Positions 18,397 to 26,077 of a stretch of 45,433 nt of DNA are shown in pieces. The stretch is taken from assembly GCA_947631025.1 (NCBI GenBank), contig CANRKA010000006.1, positions 1 to 45,433 of the forward strand. Direction: 5' to 3'. The notes beneath the pieces were generated by a model, which ran no database searches, was not told the origin of the DNA, and saw only the letters and a program-made list of their open reading frames with translations. This DNA is from an uncultured Clostridia bacterium (GTDB lineage: Bacteria > Bacillota > Clostridia > TANB77 > CAG-508). A program made the position numbers and the translations under genes. How positions within the stretch are numbered: the stretch's first letter is position 1; every line of letters starts with the position of its first letter.

Positions 18397-18901
18397 ATGC
18401 ACGAAGTTAAAGAGAAAGTAAAAGAGAAAATCAACGAAGTTGTTGAACAAGGTATTGAAATGAACAATATAGATGTTTTAGGCAAATTAGTTGATATTCA
18501 CAAAGATATTTCCAATGAAGAATATTGGAAAATTAAAGAGGAGGTATATAAAGATGAATTATCGCGGATATGGAAGAGGAAGCTACGGTAGAGATGAATA
18601 CGGTAGAGATGAATACGGACGTAGAGGAGTTAAAGGAACAGGAAGAGGAAGATATAGTAGACGTGGAAATTACAGAGGGGAAGAAATGATAGACAATATG
18701 TATTCTAACTACGGAGAATATTCAGAAGGCAAAGAAGAATATGAAAGAGGAAACTATGGTGCAAAAGAAGATACAATGAAATCTTTGGATTGCATGTTGC
18801 AGGCTGCAACCGACTTCATAGATTATCTTGAAGAAGAAGCAGAAGGACAGGAAGAAAAAACGCTTATTAAAGAATATCGTAAAGAAATAGGAAAGATGTA
18901 A
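18397..18901 (+). CDS. Arg/Gly/Tyr-rich hypothetical protein, CGG +1 fusion (or two overlapping products)
   Basis: With the CGG at 18565 skipped, 56 codons of an acidic/basic helical region (MHEVKEKVKEKINEVVEQG) join 111 codons of a GRDEYGRDEYGRRG-type repeat and a helical C-terminus, 167 residues. From memory, related phage proteins have this order as one gene. An ATG at 18554 with GAGGAGG upstream lies in the +1 frame and could start the second half separately (MNYRGYGRGSYG), so both products may be made. Read as a triplet, the first frame ends at 18589 in RIWKRKLR. Confidence 0.7.
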
Positions 18902-18902
18902 T

Positions 18903-19257
18903 ATGTGGAAATATTATAATGCAAATGCAATGGGAAAAAACATAGAGGATTGTACTATCCGAGCTATCAGCTGTGCGACAGGTAAAAGTTGGGATTATGT
19001 ATATGAACATTTAAGTGATATAGCACAAGCACAAGGAGAAATGATGTCAAATAGAGGGTTTATTCAAAATTATCTTAATAGAAGGTATGAAAAAATACCC
19101 TTTAAAGGAACTGTAGGAGAAGCTTCAAGAGAATTTAAAGATAATATATTATTAATTACAATGAGAGGGCATATCACTTGTTCAAAATATCGGAACTATC
19201 TATGACAGTTTTGACCCTTCTTATGATGAAGTAGAATATGTGTGGATAGTAGAATAA
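18903..19257 (+). CDS. Papain-fold cysteine protease-like protein, one CGG +1 site
   Basis: 117 residues. The N-terminal EDCTIRAISCATGKSWDYVYEHL carries a likely catalytic Cys17 and the C-terminal RGHITCSKYG a likely His90, followed by an acidic residue (YDSFDP), in the order of C39/papain-like small peptidases. CGG at 19191 sits right after the His motif: TAT, C, GGA gives KYGTIYDSFDPSYDEVEYVWIVE, which rebuilds the strand pair and the conserved D/P; as a triplet it ends after NYL. Its cellular target is unknown. Confidence 0.78.
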
Positions 19258-19260
19258 AAA

Positions 19261-19292
19261 AATAAGGGGAGACTTAAAAATCTTCCCTTATT
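19261..19292. terminator. Hairpin after the accessory operon
   Basis: AATAAGGGGAGA (19261-19272) pairs with TCTTCCCTTATT (19281-19292), 12 bp with one G-U, around an eight-base loop. It is preceded by an A run and not followed by a T run, so it may terminate mainly in the opposite sense or only stabilise the mRNA end. Confidence 0.6.
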
Positions 19293-19356
19293 ATGAATAA
19301 TACTAAATATCATTTATATTATAGTATAATAAATAAATTTTGTAAAGAGGTAAAAA

Positions 19357-19566
19357 ATGGAAAATAATAAAGAAGAAACTTTTAACCTATTTATTGGATT
19401 TGTTCAAATGTTAGATTTTTGGTTAAATATAGCACAAGTAAGCAATGATGAATTATTTAAAGAACTGCAAAAGCAAGACCAAATATTAAATGAACAAAAT
19501 GAAAAATACTTAAAAAAGATTTTACAAAATCAAAAATATATAATAAAATTATTAGAAGAAAAATAA
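19357..19566 (+). CDS. Small hypothetical protein
   Basis: 69 residues, unknown. It has an aromatic/hydrophobic N-terminus (FNLFIGFVQMLDFWLNIAQ) and a charged coiled-coil C-terminal half (ELQKQDQILNEQNEKYLKKILQNQK). It lies alone between a hairpin and the tRNA gene; a TATAAT (19325-19330) is 26 bases upstream of its start, without a clear -35. Confidence 0.6.
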   Translation: MENNKEETFNLFIGFVQMLDFWLNIAQVSNDELFKELQKQDQILNEQNEKYLKKILQNQKYIIKLLEEK

Positions 19567-19568
19567 AT

Positions 19569-19642
19569 GACAAGGTGTCCGAGAAGTTAGGTAAATGTCT
19601 GCAAAACATTTTACATGGGTGCAATTCCCATCCTTGTCTCCA
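19569..19642 (+). tRNA. tRNA-Cys (anticodon GCA), CCA encoded
   Basis: The acceptor stem GACAAGG/CCTTGTC is perfect, with U73 and an encoded CCA. The anticodon arm AATGT-CTGCAAA-ACATT has U33 and anticodon GCA, and U73 plus GCA are cysteine identity elements. The T stem is ATGGG/CCCAT. Odd features: the D arm is weak (only two clear pairs), the usual G18-G19 is G-T, and the T loop is TGCAATT, with G where the nearly universal T55 should be. The tertiary elbow is therefore altered, though the rest resembles bacterial tRNA-Cys. Confidence 0.85.
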
Positions 19643-19644
19643 TT

Positions 19645-19673
19645 AAACTACTGTATTTTGCAGTAGTTTTTTT
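19645..19673 (+). terminator. Rho-independent terminator after tRNA-Cys
   Basis: AAACTACTG (19645-19653) pairs with CAGTAGTTT (19661-19669) around a seven-base loop, and the T run continues to 19673. Confidence 0.92.
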
Positions 19674-19712
19674 GTATGATATAAAATTTTTTAACTTTTT
19701 TACGAAAAACTG

Positions 19713-19741
19713 TTGACATTTTAATTATAGTATAGTATAAT
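19713..19741 (+). promoter_or_regulatory. Consensus sigma-A promoter, early operon 1
   Basis: TTGACA (19713-19718), 17 bases, TATAAT (19736-19741). The whole -35 to -10 segment is identical to that at 23521-23549. It drives the operon from 19798. Confidence 0.92.
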
Positions 19742-19797
19742 TAAAACAAATTAAGAGATAAAAACTTAACAAATTAAAGGAAAGGTAGGTAAAGGTT

Positions 19798-19968
19798 ATG
19801 AAAACTAGATTTTATTATTATGATAAGAAAATATCAAAAAAGAAAGCAATTGAATTAACAAGTATTGAAAGAGTAAATAAAATGATAAAAGAAACAAAAG
19901 AATACTTAAAAGAAGAAGGAATTCCAGTTTGCGATTTTATAAATGGCATAACAATAGAATTATATTAA
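19798..19968 (+). CDS. Small hypothetical protein
   Basis: 56 residues, unknown; a basic N-terminus (MKTRFYYYDKKISKKKAIELT) and helical middle. First gene behind the consensus promoter, so probably expressed early. Its leader, AAAGGTAGGTAAAGGTT before the ATG, is nearly repeated before 20183 and 32569. Confidence 0.6.
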   Translation: MKTRFYYYDKKISKKKAIELTSIERVNKMIKETKEYLKEEGIPVCDFINGITIELY

Positions 19969-19989
19969 TATTATAGGAGGTATTAAAAT

Positions 19990-20166
19990 ATGTTAAGAAC
20001 ATTATATTCAACCATAAAATTATGGTATGAAGAATTAGAAAAAATGCAAGATTTAAGTTTAGAAACTCAATTTTGGGTAAGAGAGTTTCTAAATGAAAAA
20101 ATACGCGAATATGTATATTACGGAGGCAAAAAAGATTTAAGTAAATTTTTAAAATATTATGTGTAA
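19990..20166 (+). CDS. Small hypothetical protein
   Basis: 58 residues, unknown; helical with many aromatic residues (TLYSTIKLWYEELEKMQDLS ... YYGGKKDLSKFLKYYV). Its CGG (TAC GGA) is out of frame. RBS TAGGAGGT. Confidence 0.58.
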   Translation: MLRTLYSTIKLWYEELEKMQDLSLETQFWVREFLNEKIREYVYYGGKKDLSKFLKYYV

Positions 20167-20182
20167 AGGTAGGTAAAGTTTT

Positions 20183-20434
20183 ATGGTTAAAATTTTAAAT
20201 GGTAATGATGAAATTGTTAGATTTGAACAGGGAAAACAATTTGAAATATTAGAAGTATGGAATGGAGATGTATTTTTTGGTTATAATTTAATGCTTGAAG
20301 ACGAATTAATTGATACTTACGATGAAGAAGAATTTGCAATAGCAGTAATGAATGAATTATGCAGATTAATAGATGATATAGACCCAGATTTTATAGATAT
20401 AGAAGAAATTAATAAAATGTTGGAGATATTATAA
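20183..20434 (+). CDS. Small acidic hypothetical protein
   Basis: 83 residues, strongly acidic (LEDELIDTYDEEEFAIAVMNELCRLIDDIDPDFIDIEEI). Small acidic early phage proteins often bind and block host proteins; this is only a possibility. It shares the GGTAGGTAAAG leader with 19798. Confidence 0.6.
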   Translation: MVKILNGNDEIVRFEQGKQFEILEVWNGDVFFGYNLMLEDELIDTYDEEEFAIAVMNELCRLIDDIDPDFIDIEEINKMLEIL

Positions 20435-20435
20435 T

Positions 20436-20576
20436 ATGTATGAAGTTAATTTATTAAATGAAAAAGGTGAAAAATTTACAAAAATATTCGAGAATGAATA
20501 TTTATTTAGAAAATTTATGAATAAAGCAAAAAGAAGTAAAACATTAACTATATTAAGTTATTGGAGGTGTAATTAA
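20436..20576 (+). CDS. Very small hypothetical protein
   Basis: 46 residues, unknown, basic (MYEVNLLNEKGEKFTKIFENEYLFRKFMNKAKRSKTLTIL). It begins one base after the preceding stop. A GGAGGTG lies at its 3' end, followed by a 17-codon open stretch without a standard start codon (to 20623), which may or may not be translated. Confidence 0.5.
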   Translation: MYEVNLLNEKGEKFTKIFENEYLFRKFMNKAKRSKTLTILSYWRCN

Positions 20577-20624
20577 TATATAATCAATTTAAAGATTTTA
20601 CAGAATTATGGAAAGGAGAATAAT

Positions 20625-20894
20625 ATGTATAAAGTAAAAAATAATATAGATTTAAAAGAATTTGAAAAATATGGATTTAGATTTATAAATTTAACTACTG
20701 AACAAATAAATTCATTTTGGGGCTGGATGGGATTAAAAAATTGTATAATGGAGTGTTCTACAAATGATATAGGAATTACAAAAGATAAATATATAGAAAT
20801 GACAGATTATGAAGATATGATAGATATTGATTTATATGAAGATAAATTACAAGAACTATTAAATGCAAATTTAATAGAAAAGGTGGAAAATTAA
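20625..20894 (+). CDS. Small hypothetical protein
   Basis: 89 residues, unknown, acidic C-terminal half (MTDYEDMIDIDLYEDKLQELL), with a WGWMGLKN aromatic segment. The stop is directly followed by the SNF2 helicase ATG (TAA ATG), so the genes are probably translated together. RBS AAAGGAG. Confidence 0.58.
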   Translation: MYKVKNNIDLKEFEKYGFRFINLTTEQINSFWGWMGLKNCIMECSTNDIGITKDKYIEMTDYEDMIDIDLYEDKLQELLNANLIEKVEN

Positions 20895-23503
20895 ATGATA
20901 ACAATAAAAATAGATAAATCAATAAAATGTTATGAAGAAAAAAGTTTATTTGTATCATTTCCATATAATGCAAAAATAGTAGAAATAATAAAATCACAAA
21001 AAGAAAGATATTATAATCCAATAAATAAAACTTGGGAATTACCTTATAGTGATTTGAATACTTTAAGGCAACAACTAAAAAGTTATGATATAGATATACT
21101 TAATTATTACGAGAATTGTCATACAGACGATTTAATAGAGAAGACATATACTTATATACCTAAAGATTATAAATTTAAAATAAGCCCTTTTAAGCATCAA
21201 ATTGAAGGTATTGAATATGGACTTAATCACGATAGATTTATATTAGCAGATGAACAAGGTTGTATTTCTGGAGATTGTAAAGTTCAAGTAAAATGTCCAA
21301 ATGATGTGGCTACAATGCGAATGAAATTAAAAAATCTTTATAATAACTTTAATAATCAAGATACTAGATTTTATAAAAATATGCTTATAAAATGTTTAGT
21401 AAATGGTAGATTTAGATATTATAAAATAAAAAATGTATTATATACAGGAAAAAAAGAAACTATAAAATTATATTGTAATAATAAATATATTAGTTGTACT
21501 CCAGACCATTTAATTTATACTCCAAATGGTTGGATTGAAGCTAAAGATATTAAAGAAAATGATATAGTTTTTACAAATGGAATTGAGTGTTGTCCTATGT
21601 GTGGTTCAACAGAAAATCTTGTTACTTACCCCTATGCAAAATATAAAGGATATTGTCATAATTGTGTAAATAAATGGTTAAAGGATGGTAGAAAATATAA
21701 AGGTAATCAAATTGCAAAAAAATTAAATGATGATGGATATGTTGTATTAAGAGGAAAACCTTTAAGAAAAAGAAAAAATTATAAAGATGGTATATTAGAA
21801 CATATATATGTAATGGAAGAAAAATTAGGCTATGAAATAGATACAAATATATATGTAGTGCATCATAAAAATGGAATTAAAACAGATAATAAAATTGAAA
21901 ATTTACAATTATTAACGAAATCAGAACACGCAAAATTACATAGTGATACTAAAATGTTTAGTTTGCCACAATATAATTCTAATATAACAGAAATAAAAAG
22001 AGGTAATACAATTATAAATTTATGTCCTAAAGAAAGTAAAATAACCAAAATAGAAAAAGATATAATACAAGATGTTTATGATATACAATTAGATGAAAAT
22101 GAAGGAATACATAATTATGTATGCAATAATTTTATAGTTCATAACTGTGGTAAAACAGCACAAGCTATACATATAGCTATTTTAAAGAAACAACAAAAAA
22201 ATTATAAACATTGCTTAATTATTTGTGGAGTAAATGGATTAAAATGGAATTGGCAAAATGAAATTGAAAAGCATAGTAACGAAAAGGGATATATTTTAGG
22301 AACTAGACAAGACAAAAAAGGAAATGAATATATAGGAACAGTAAATGATAGATTAGAAGATTTAAGAGTATATGCGGATAATACTTTTGTAAATGAAAAT
22401 ATAAATAATTCATACTTTATTATTACAAATATTGAAACAATAAGAAATGAACAAATAATAAATGAATTAAAAGCATTATGTGAATTAAATGTAATAAATA
22501 TGATAGTAGTAGATGAATTTCATCATCGGTCGGTAAAAATGTTGAAAGTATCCAAGGCAAAGCATTATTGCAATTAAAAGCAGAAACAATGATAGCAATG
22601 ACAGGAACTCCATTAATGAATAGTCCTCTTGATTTATATATGCCAATTAGATGGCTTGGATTTGAAAAACATAATTTTTATAGTTTTAAAAATCATTATT
22701 GTATAATGGGTGGATATGGAAATTATCAAATAATGGGATATAAACATCTTGACCAATTAAAAGAACAATTTGAAAAAATAGTATTAAGAAGATTAAAAAA
22801 AGATGTTTTAGATTTACCAGAAAAAATATATATAGACGATTATGTAGAAATGGAAGCTAAACAAAATAAAATATATAAAGAAGTAAAAGCAGAAATAAAA
22901 GAAAATATAGACAAAGTAATATCATCTCCAAACCCATTAGCTGAAATGATAAGATTAAGACAAGCAACGGATTATACAGGAATATTATCAAGTACAATAC
23001 AAGAAAGTGCAAAATTTGAAAGACTAGAAGAATTATTAGAAGAAATAACGGCAAATAATAAAAAAGCAATTATATTCAGCAATTGGACATCTGTAATAAA
23101 TCCACTATATGAAAGACTACAAAAATATAATCCAGCAATTATAACGGGAGAAATAAAAAATAGAGTAGAACAAGAAAACAAATTTAAAAATAATGATACT
23201 TGTAAAATAATTTTACGGTACAATACGGAGCTTTAGGTACACGGCTTGACTTTAAACGAAGCAAGTTATGTTATATTTGTAGATGAGCCTTGGTCTAAAG
23301 CCTTAAAGGAACAAGCAGAAGATAGAGCGCATAGAATAGGTACAAAGGAAAATATAACTATTATAACTTTATTATGCAAAAATACTATCGACGAAAAAAT
23401 AAATAAAATTGTCAAAGAAAAAGGAGAAATGGCAGGTATGCTTGTAGATGGAAAACTTACTAATACAGACAAAGCGGAACTTGTAAATTATTTACTTGAA
23501 TAA
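20895..23503 (+). CDS. SNF2-type DNA helicase with intein in Walker A and five CGG +1 sites
   Basis: With the rule applied this is an 867-residue precursor, 572 after removal of a 295-residue intein. Motif I is ILADEQG|CGKTAQAI, split by the intein (21261-22145). Motif II is VVDEFHH. Sites: C22527 and C22531 (two adjacent CGG; both C skipped gives DEFHHGGKNVESIQGKALLQL, followed by MIAMTGTPLMNSPLDLYMPIRWL, motif III), then C23216, C23226 and C23242 (skipping all three gives LGTIGALGTGLTLNEASYVIFVDEPWS, motif V, and then EQAEDRAHRIGT, motif VI). No other reading yields the helicase. ATP-dependent DNA translocase, probably in replication or recombination. Confidence 0.95.
21261..22145 (+). mobile_element. 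Intein with HNH-like endonuclease domain
   Basis: Starts with Cys (block A CISGDCKVQV) and ends with EGIHNYVCNNFIVHN followed by Cys, the C-terminal splicing block and +1 nucleophile. The 295 residues include YISCTPDHLIYTPNGWIEAKD (block B-like, with TPDH), a CPMCG...CHNC zinc-ribbon-like segment and an HNH-like core (IYVVHHKNGIKTDNKIENLQLL). It lies inside the P-loop, a typical intein site. No in-frame CGG within it, in contrast to the host gene. Confidence 0.95.
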
Positions 23504-23520
23504 AAAATTACAAAAAACTA

Positions 23521-23549
23521 TTGACATTTTAATTATAGTATAGTATAAT
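23521..23549 (+). promoter_or_regulatory. Consensus sigma-A promoter, early operon 2
   Basis: TTGACA (23521-23526), 17 bases, TATAAT (23544-23549), the same sequence as at 19713, including the spacer. It drives 23596 onward. Confidence 0.92.
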
Positions 23550-23595
23550 TAAAACAAGTTAAAGAAATGAAGAAAAATACGGAGGTGAAATAAAC

Positions 23596-23880
23596 ATGGA
23601 AAAATTAATAACAACACAAATAGCAAATGAAGTAGGGGTATCAGTATATACATTAAAAAGATGGTATAGATGGTGGAAAAATGAAGATGTAAATAAATTA
23701 AATGAATTAGTTAAAAATGGAATGCCCGAGTTACCAGCATATCAAAAAGTAGGAAATTCTAATTGGAAAATGTGGAACAGAGAGGATATAGAACAATTAA
23801 AAAAATTTAAAGAATATTTGCCAAAAACAAGAAATGGCTTTATGCACAGCTGTGAAAATAAGAAAAAGGAGGAAAAATAA
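23596..23880 (+). CDS. MerR-like helix-turn-helix protein
   Basis: 94 residues. The N-terminus (ITTQIANEVGVSVYTLKRWYRWWKN) is a MerR/excisionase-type winged helix start, and WNREDIEQLKKFKEYL is the typical closing helix. The C-terminus is basic. Likely a DNA-binding regulator of the early genes behind its own consensus promoter. Confidence 0.72.
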   Translation: MEKLITTQIANEVGVSVYTLKRWYRWWKNEDVNKLNELVKNGMPELPAYQKVGNSNWKMWNREDIEQLKKFKEYLPKTRNGFMHSCENKKKEEK

Positions 23881-23882
23881 AA

Positions 23883-24116
23883 ATGAAATTTATATTGAAT
23901 GGTTGTGATATATCATTTATAGCAGAAGCTCCTGAAGATATTACATTAAAACAATTATTAAAACAGTGTGATAAAATAAAATTCGATTATTGTGCTTGTG
24001 GAATTAGAAGTTTAAATAGAGATGAAAAACATTTAAGAAGTGAAATAATAATCAATTATGATAGTATTAGAAAAACCAGTGAAGATGTAGCTTGTCAAAT
24101 AAAAGAGGAAATTTAA
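23883..24116 (+). CDS. Small hypothetical protein
   Basis: 77 residues, unknown; beta-alpha pattern (MKFILNGCDISFIAEAPEDITLKQLLKQCDKI) with four cysteines. It is placed two bases after the previous gene. Confidence 0.58.
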   Translation: MKFILNGCDISFIAEAPEDITLKQLLKQCDKIKFDYCACGIRSLNRDEKHLRSEIIINYDSIRKTSEDVACQIKEEI

Positions 24117-24117
24117 A

Positions 24118-24588
24118 ATGGAAAAACAAGAATTTATTGAAAAAGAAACTTTAAATTTTAAAGAACAAATTGACCCAGAATGTATTAGACAACAAAATAC
24201 GGAACAACAAGAAAAAGAATTGGCTTTAAATACTGTAATTAAAGATTATTTTAAAAATAAAGAAAAGTTAGATTATTTTAAAGAAATAGTTGATATTGAT
24301 AATAAAGCAGTAAAAGCAAAAATGAAAGAATTAAATATACAAAATTTTGAAACAGATAATGGACTAGCAGCAAAAATAACAGTACAAAATAGAGATAGTT
24401 TAGATGAAGAAAAAGCAATAGAAAAATTAAAAAATTTAGGAATAACATTACCAATTAAAACAAAAGAATATATAGACATGGAAGAACTTGAAAATCAAAT
24501 ATATTTAGGGAACTTAAATGCGAATGAATTAATAGATTGTCAAATTAAAAAATCTGTTACTGTGTTAAATGTAAAGGAGAATAAGTAA
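24118..24588 (+). CDS. Hypothetical helical phage protein
   Basis: 156 residues, charged. The layout (helical N-terminus; DYFKNKEKLDYFKEIVDIDNKAVKAKMKELNI; beta segment TDNGLAAKITVQNRD) is common to unnamed phage proteins near recombination genes. No catalytic motif seen. Its CGG (ACG GAA, 24199) is out of frame. One base after the previous stop. Confidence 0.6.
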   Translation: MEKQEFIEKETLNFKEQIDPECIRQQNTEQQEKELALNTVIKDYFKNKEKLDYFKEIVDIDNKAVKAKMKELNIQNFETDNGLAAKITVQNRDSLDEEKAIEKLKNLGITLPIKTKEYIDMEELENQIYLGNLNANELIDCQIKKSVTVLNVKENK

Positions 24589-24589
24589 T

Positions 24590-24754
24590 ATGAAAATAGA
24601 TTATGAACAAACAGTAGAAGAACTAGAAGAAGATTTAGACAGAATAAAAGATTATAGTAAAACTGTTGACATTGTTAAATTACAGGATAAATTAAATCAA
24701 TTAAAATATCAATATACAACTCATGATGGTACAGATGATGATTTACCTTTTTAA
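24590..24754 (+). CDS. Small protein with SSB-like C-terminal tip
   Basis: 54 residues. An acidic helix with coiled-coil features (TVEELEEDLDRIKDYSKTVDIVKLQDKLNQL) is followed by a tail ending DGTDDDLPF. This is the tip by which bacterial SSB recruits its partner proteins, but no OB fold is present. It may mimic SSB. Starts immediately after the previous stop. Confidence 0.65.
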   Translation: MKIDYEQTVEELEEDLDRIKDYSKTVDIVKLQDKLNQLKYQYTTHDGTDDDLPF

Positions 24755-24768
24755 AGGAGGAATAATAT

Positions 24769-25092
24769 ATGATAACAAGACAATTACAAAAAGATATAGA
24801 ATATATTAAAAATGAAATAATAAGCAAACAACCTAATGGAAATTATACAAAATTCTCTTTAGTAGATGACTTTATTGCCTTTATTAATGAACCAAAAGAG
24901 AAATCATACAAATATTGGACATCACAATATAAATCATCTGAAGAAGAATTAGATTTAATAACAAAAACTTTAGACGAAAAGTTTAAAAATGGATTAACTC
25001 CTATAGAAAAAATGATAAAATATATACAAGATGCAAGATGGGAACCTGAACGAGATAGAGCAATAAAATATTTGAAAGGAGAATTAAAATAA
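24769..25092 (+). CDS. Hypothetical protein
   Basis: 107 residues, helical, unknown (MITRQLQKDIEYIKNEIISKQ ... MIKYIQDARWEPERDRAIKYLKGEL). RBS AAAGGAGG. No recognised motif. Confidence 0.6.
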   Translation: MITRQLQKDIEYIKNEIISKQPNGNYTKFSLVDDFIAFINEPKEKSYKYWTSQYKSSEEELDLITKTLDEKFKNGLTPIEKMIKYIQDARWEPERDRAIKYLKGELK

Positions 25093-25093
25093 T

Positions 25094-25327
25094 ATGGAAG
25101 AATATATACCAAAAACAAAACCAACAGTTATAAAATTCTCAAGTAGAGCTAGTATAAAATTAACTGTACAAGGTAAAGAACATTACTACACGATAGAATA
25201 CGGAGAAGAAAGACAAATAGATAATTTTGATGAAATAAATATAGACAAAGAAAGACAAGCATTAATAGATGATTGCAACAAACAAGTAGACAACCAGATA
25301 GAAGAAATTTGCAAAACTTTTTTATAG
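25094..25327 (+). CDS. Hypothetical protein
   Basis: 77 residues, unknown. The SSRASIKLTVQGKEHYYTIEYGEERQI segment looks like a beta barrel; the C-terminus is helical with two cysteines. It begins one base after the preceding stop. Confidence 0.6.
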   Translation: MEEYIPKTKPTVIKFSSRASIKLTVQGKEHYYTIEYGEERQIDNFDEINIDKERQALIDDCNKQVDNQIEEICKTFL

Positions 25328-25339
25328 GAGGTTTGAATT

Positions 25340-25723
25340 ATGTTTTGGGGAATATTAGTAGGTTTATTAATAGGAATGTTTTTGACAATAATGATAGCAC
25401 AAATATTAGATGAAAGTAAAATTGCATGTATTACAATTATAATTACCTTAATAATGAGTATGCTAATAGGAGCAGATATAGGTATATATCTTGATAGAAT
25501 AGATTACGAAAAACAAATAAATACTTATATTGTAATCAAACAAACAATAAAAGATGCAATGCAAAATGAAAATATATCAAATTTAGAAAAAATAGAGTTA
25601 TTAAAACAAGTAAATGAACAAAATCAAAAACTAGAAGAATTAAAAGTAGAAGTAAAACAATGGTATAGTTTTTATTTAGACAAAACTAAAATAGAAAATT
25701 TAGAGCCAATAAAATTAAAATAA
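25340..25723 (+). CDS. Membrane protein with coiled-coil C-terminus
   Basis: 127 residues with two membrane segments (about residues 3-23 and 29-50) and a cytoplasmic coiled coil (residues 80-110). Layout is spanin- or holin-like, but the position in the early operon argues for another role. RBS AGGAGGT. Last gene of operon 2 before a 480-base non-coding region. Confidence 0.6.
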   Translation: MFWGILVGLLIGMFLTIMIAQILDESKIACITIIITLIMSMLIGADIGIYLDRIDYEKQINTYIVIKQTIKDAMQNENISNLEKIELLKQVNEQNQKLEELKVEVKQWYSFYLDKTKIENLEPIKLK

Positions 25724-25738
25724 TTTTATAAAAAATAC

Positions 25739-25767
25739 TTTACAAATTAAAAAATTAAATATATAAT
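25739..25767 (+). promoter_or_regulatory. Promoter of structured RNA unit 1
   Basis: TTTACA (25739-25744), 17 bases, TATAAT (25762-25767), in the non-coding region. The preceding AAAAATAC is shared with the unit 2 promoter. Confidence 0.8.
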
Positions 25768-25774
25768 AAATATA

Positions 25775-26022
25775 TAAATTAGATTTGTTTACTTTAGATA
25801 TAATTCCAATAATTAGATTGGATAATTATATACGAAAGATATTATAAAAAGCTTCATATTATAATATCTTTCAGTAAATTTTTATAAAAATTGTCTAATA
25901 ATAAATAGGTAAAATCTAAACTTAAATGTTTAGTTTTTATATAAAGCATACTACTTTCCCTCAAGGAAAAGAGATGAGACAAAAGTTATAAACTTTTAGG
26001 CAATTAGTTTATAACTTTTTTA
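25775..26022 (+). ncRNA. Structured RNA unit 1
   Basis: About 245 bases downstream of a consensus promoter, no open frame. A perfect 14-bp hairpin GAAAGATATTATAA/TTATAATATCTTTC (25834-25847, 25859-25872) is followed by ATTGTCTAA (25890-25898), a small CTTTCC hairpin, and a 13-bp stem AAAAGTTATAAAC/GTTTATAACTTTT (25981-25993, 26007-26019) with a 13-base loop. The loop holds TTAGGCAAT (25996-26004), which pairs with ATTGTCTAA over nine bases (one G-U), making a pseudoknot. T-rich end as in a terminator. Exact ends are inferred. Confidence 0.72.
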
Positions 26023-26042
26023 TTTATTTTTAACAAAAATAC

Positions 26043-26071
26043 TTTACATTTTATACTATATATTATATAAT
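26043..26071 (+). promoter_or_regulatory. Promoter of structured RNA unit 2
   Basis: TTTACA (26043-26048), 17 bases, TATAAT (26066-26071), the same spacing as in unit 1. Confidence 0.8.
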
Positions 26072-26077
26072 ATTAGT

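Noticed and set aside
19569..19642. The tRNA as the four-base decoder, because it contains TCCG
   Set aside because: TCCG lies in the D arm. The anticodon loop is a normal seven-base loop with GCA, so the tRNA reads cysteine codons.
20578..20623. Seventeen-codon peptide behind GGAGGTG with ATA/ATT start
   Set aside because: No standard start codon and too short to support; mentioned only within the neighbouring gene.
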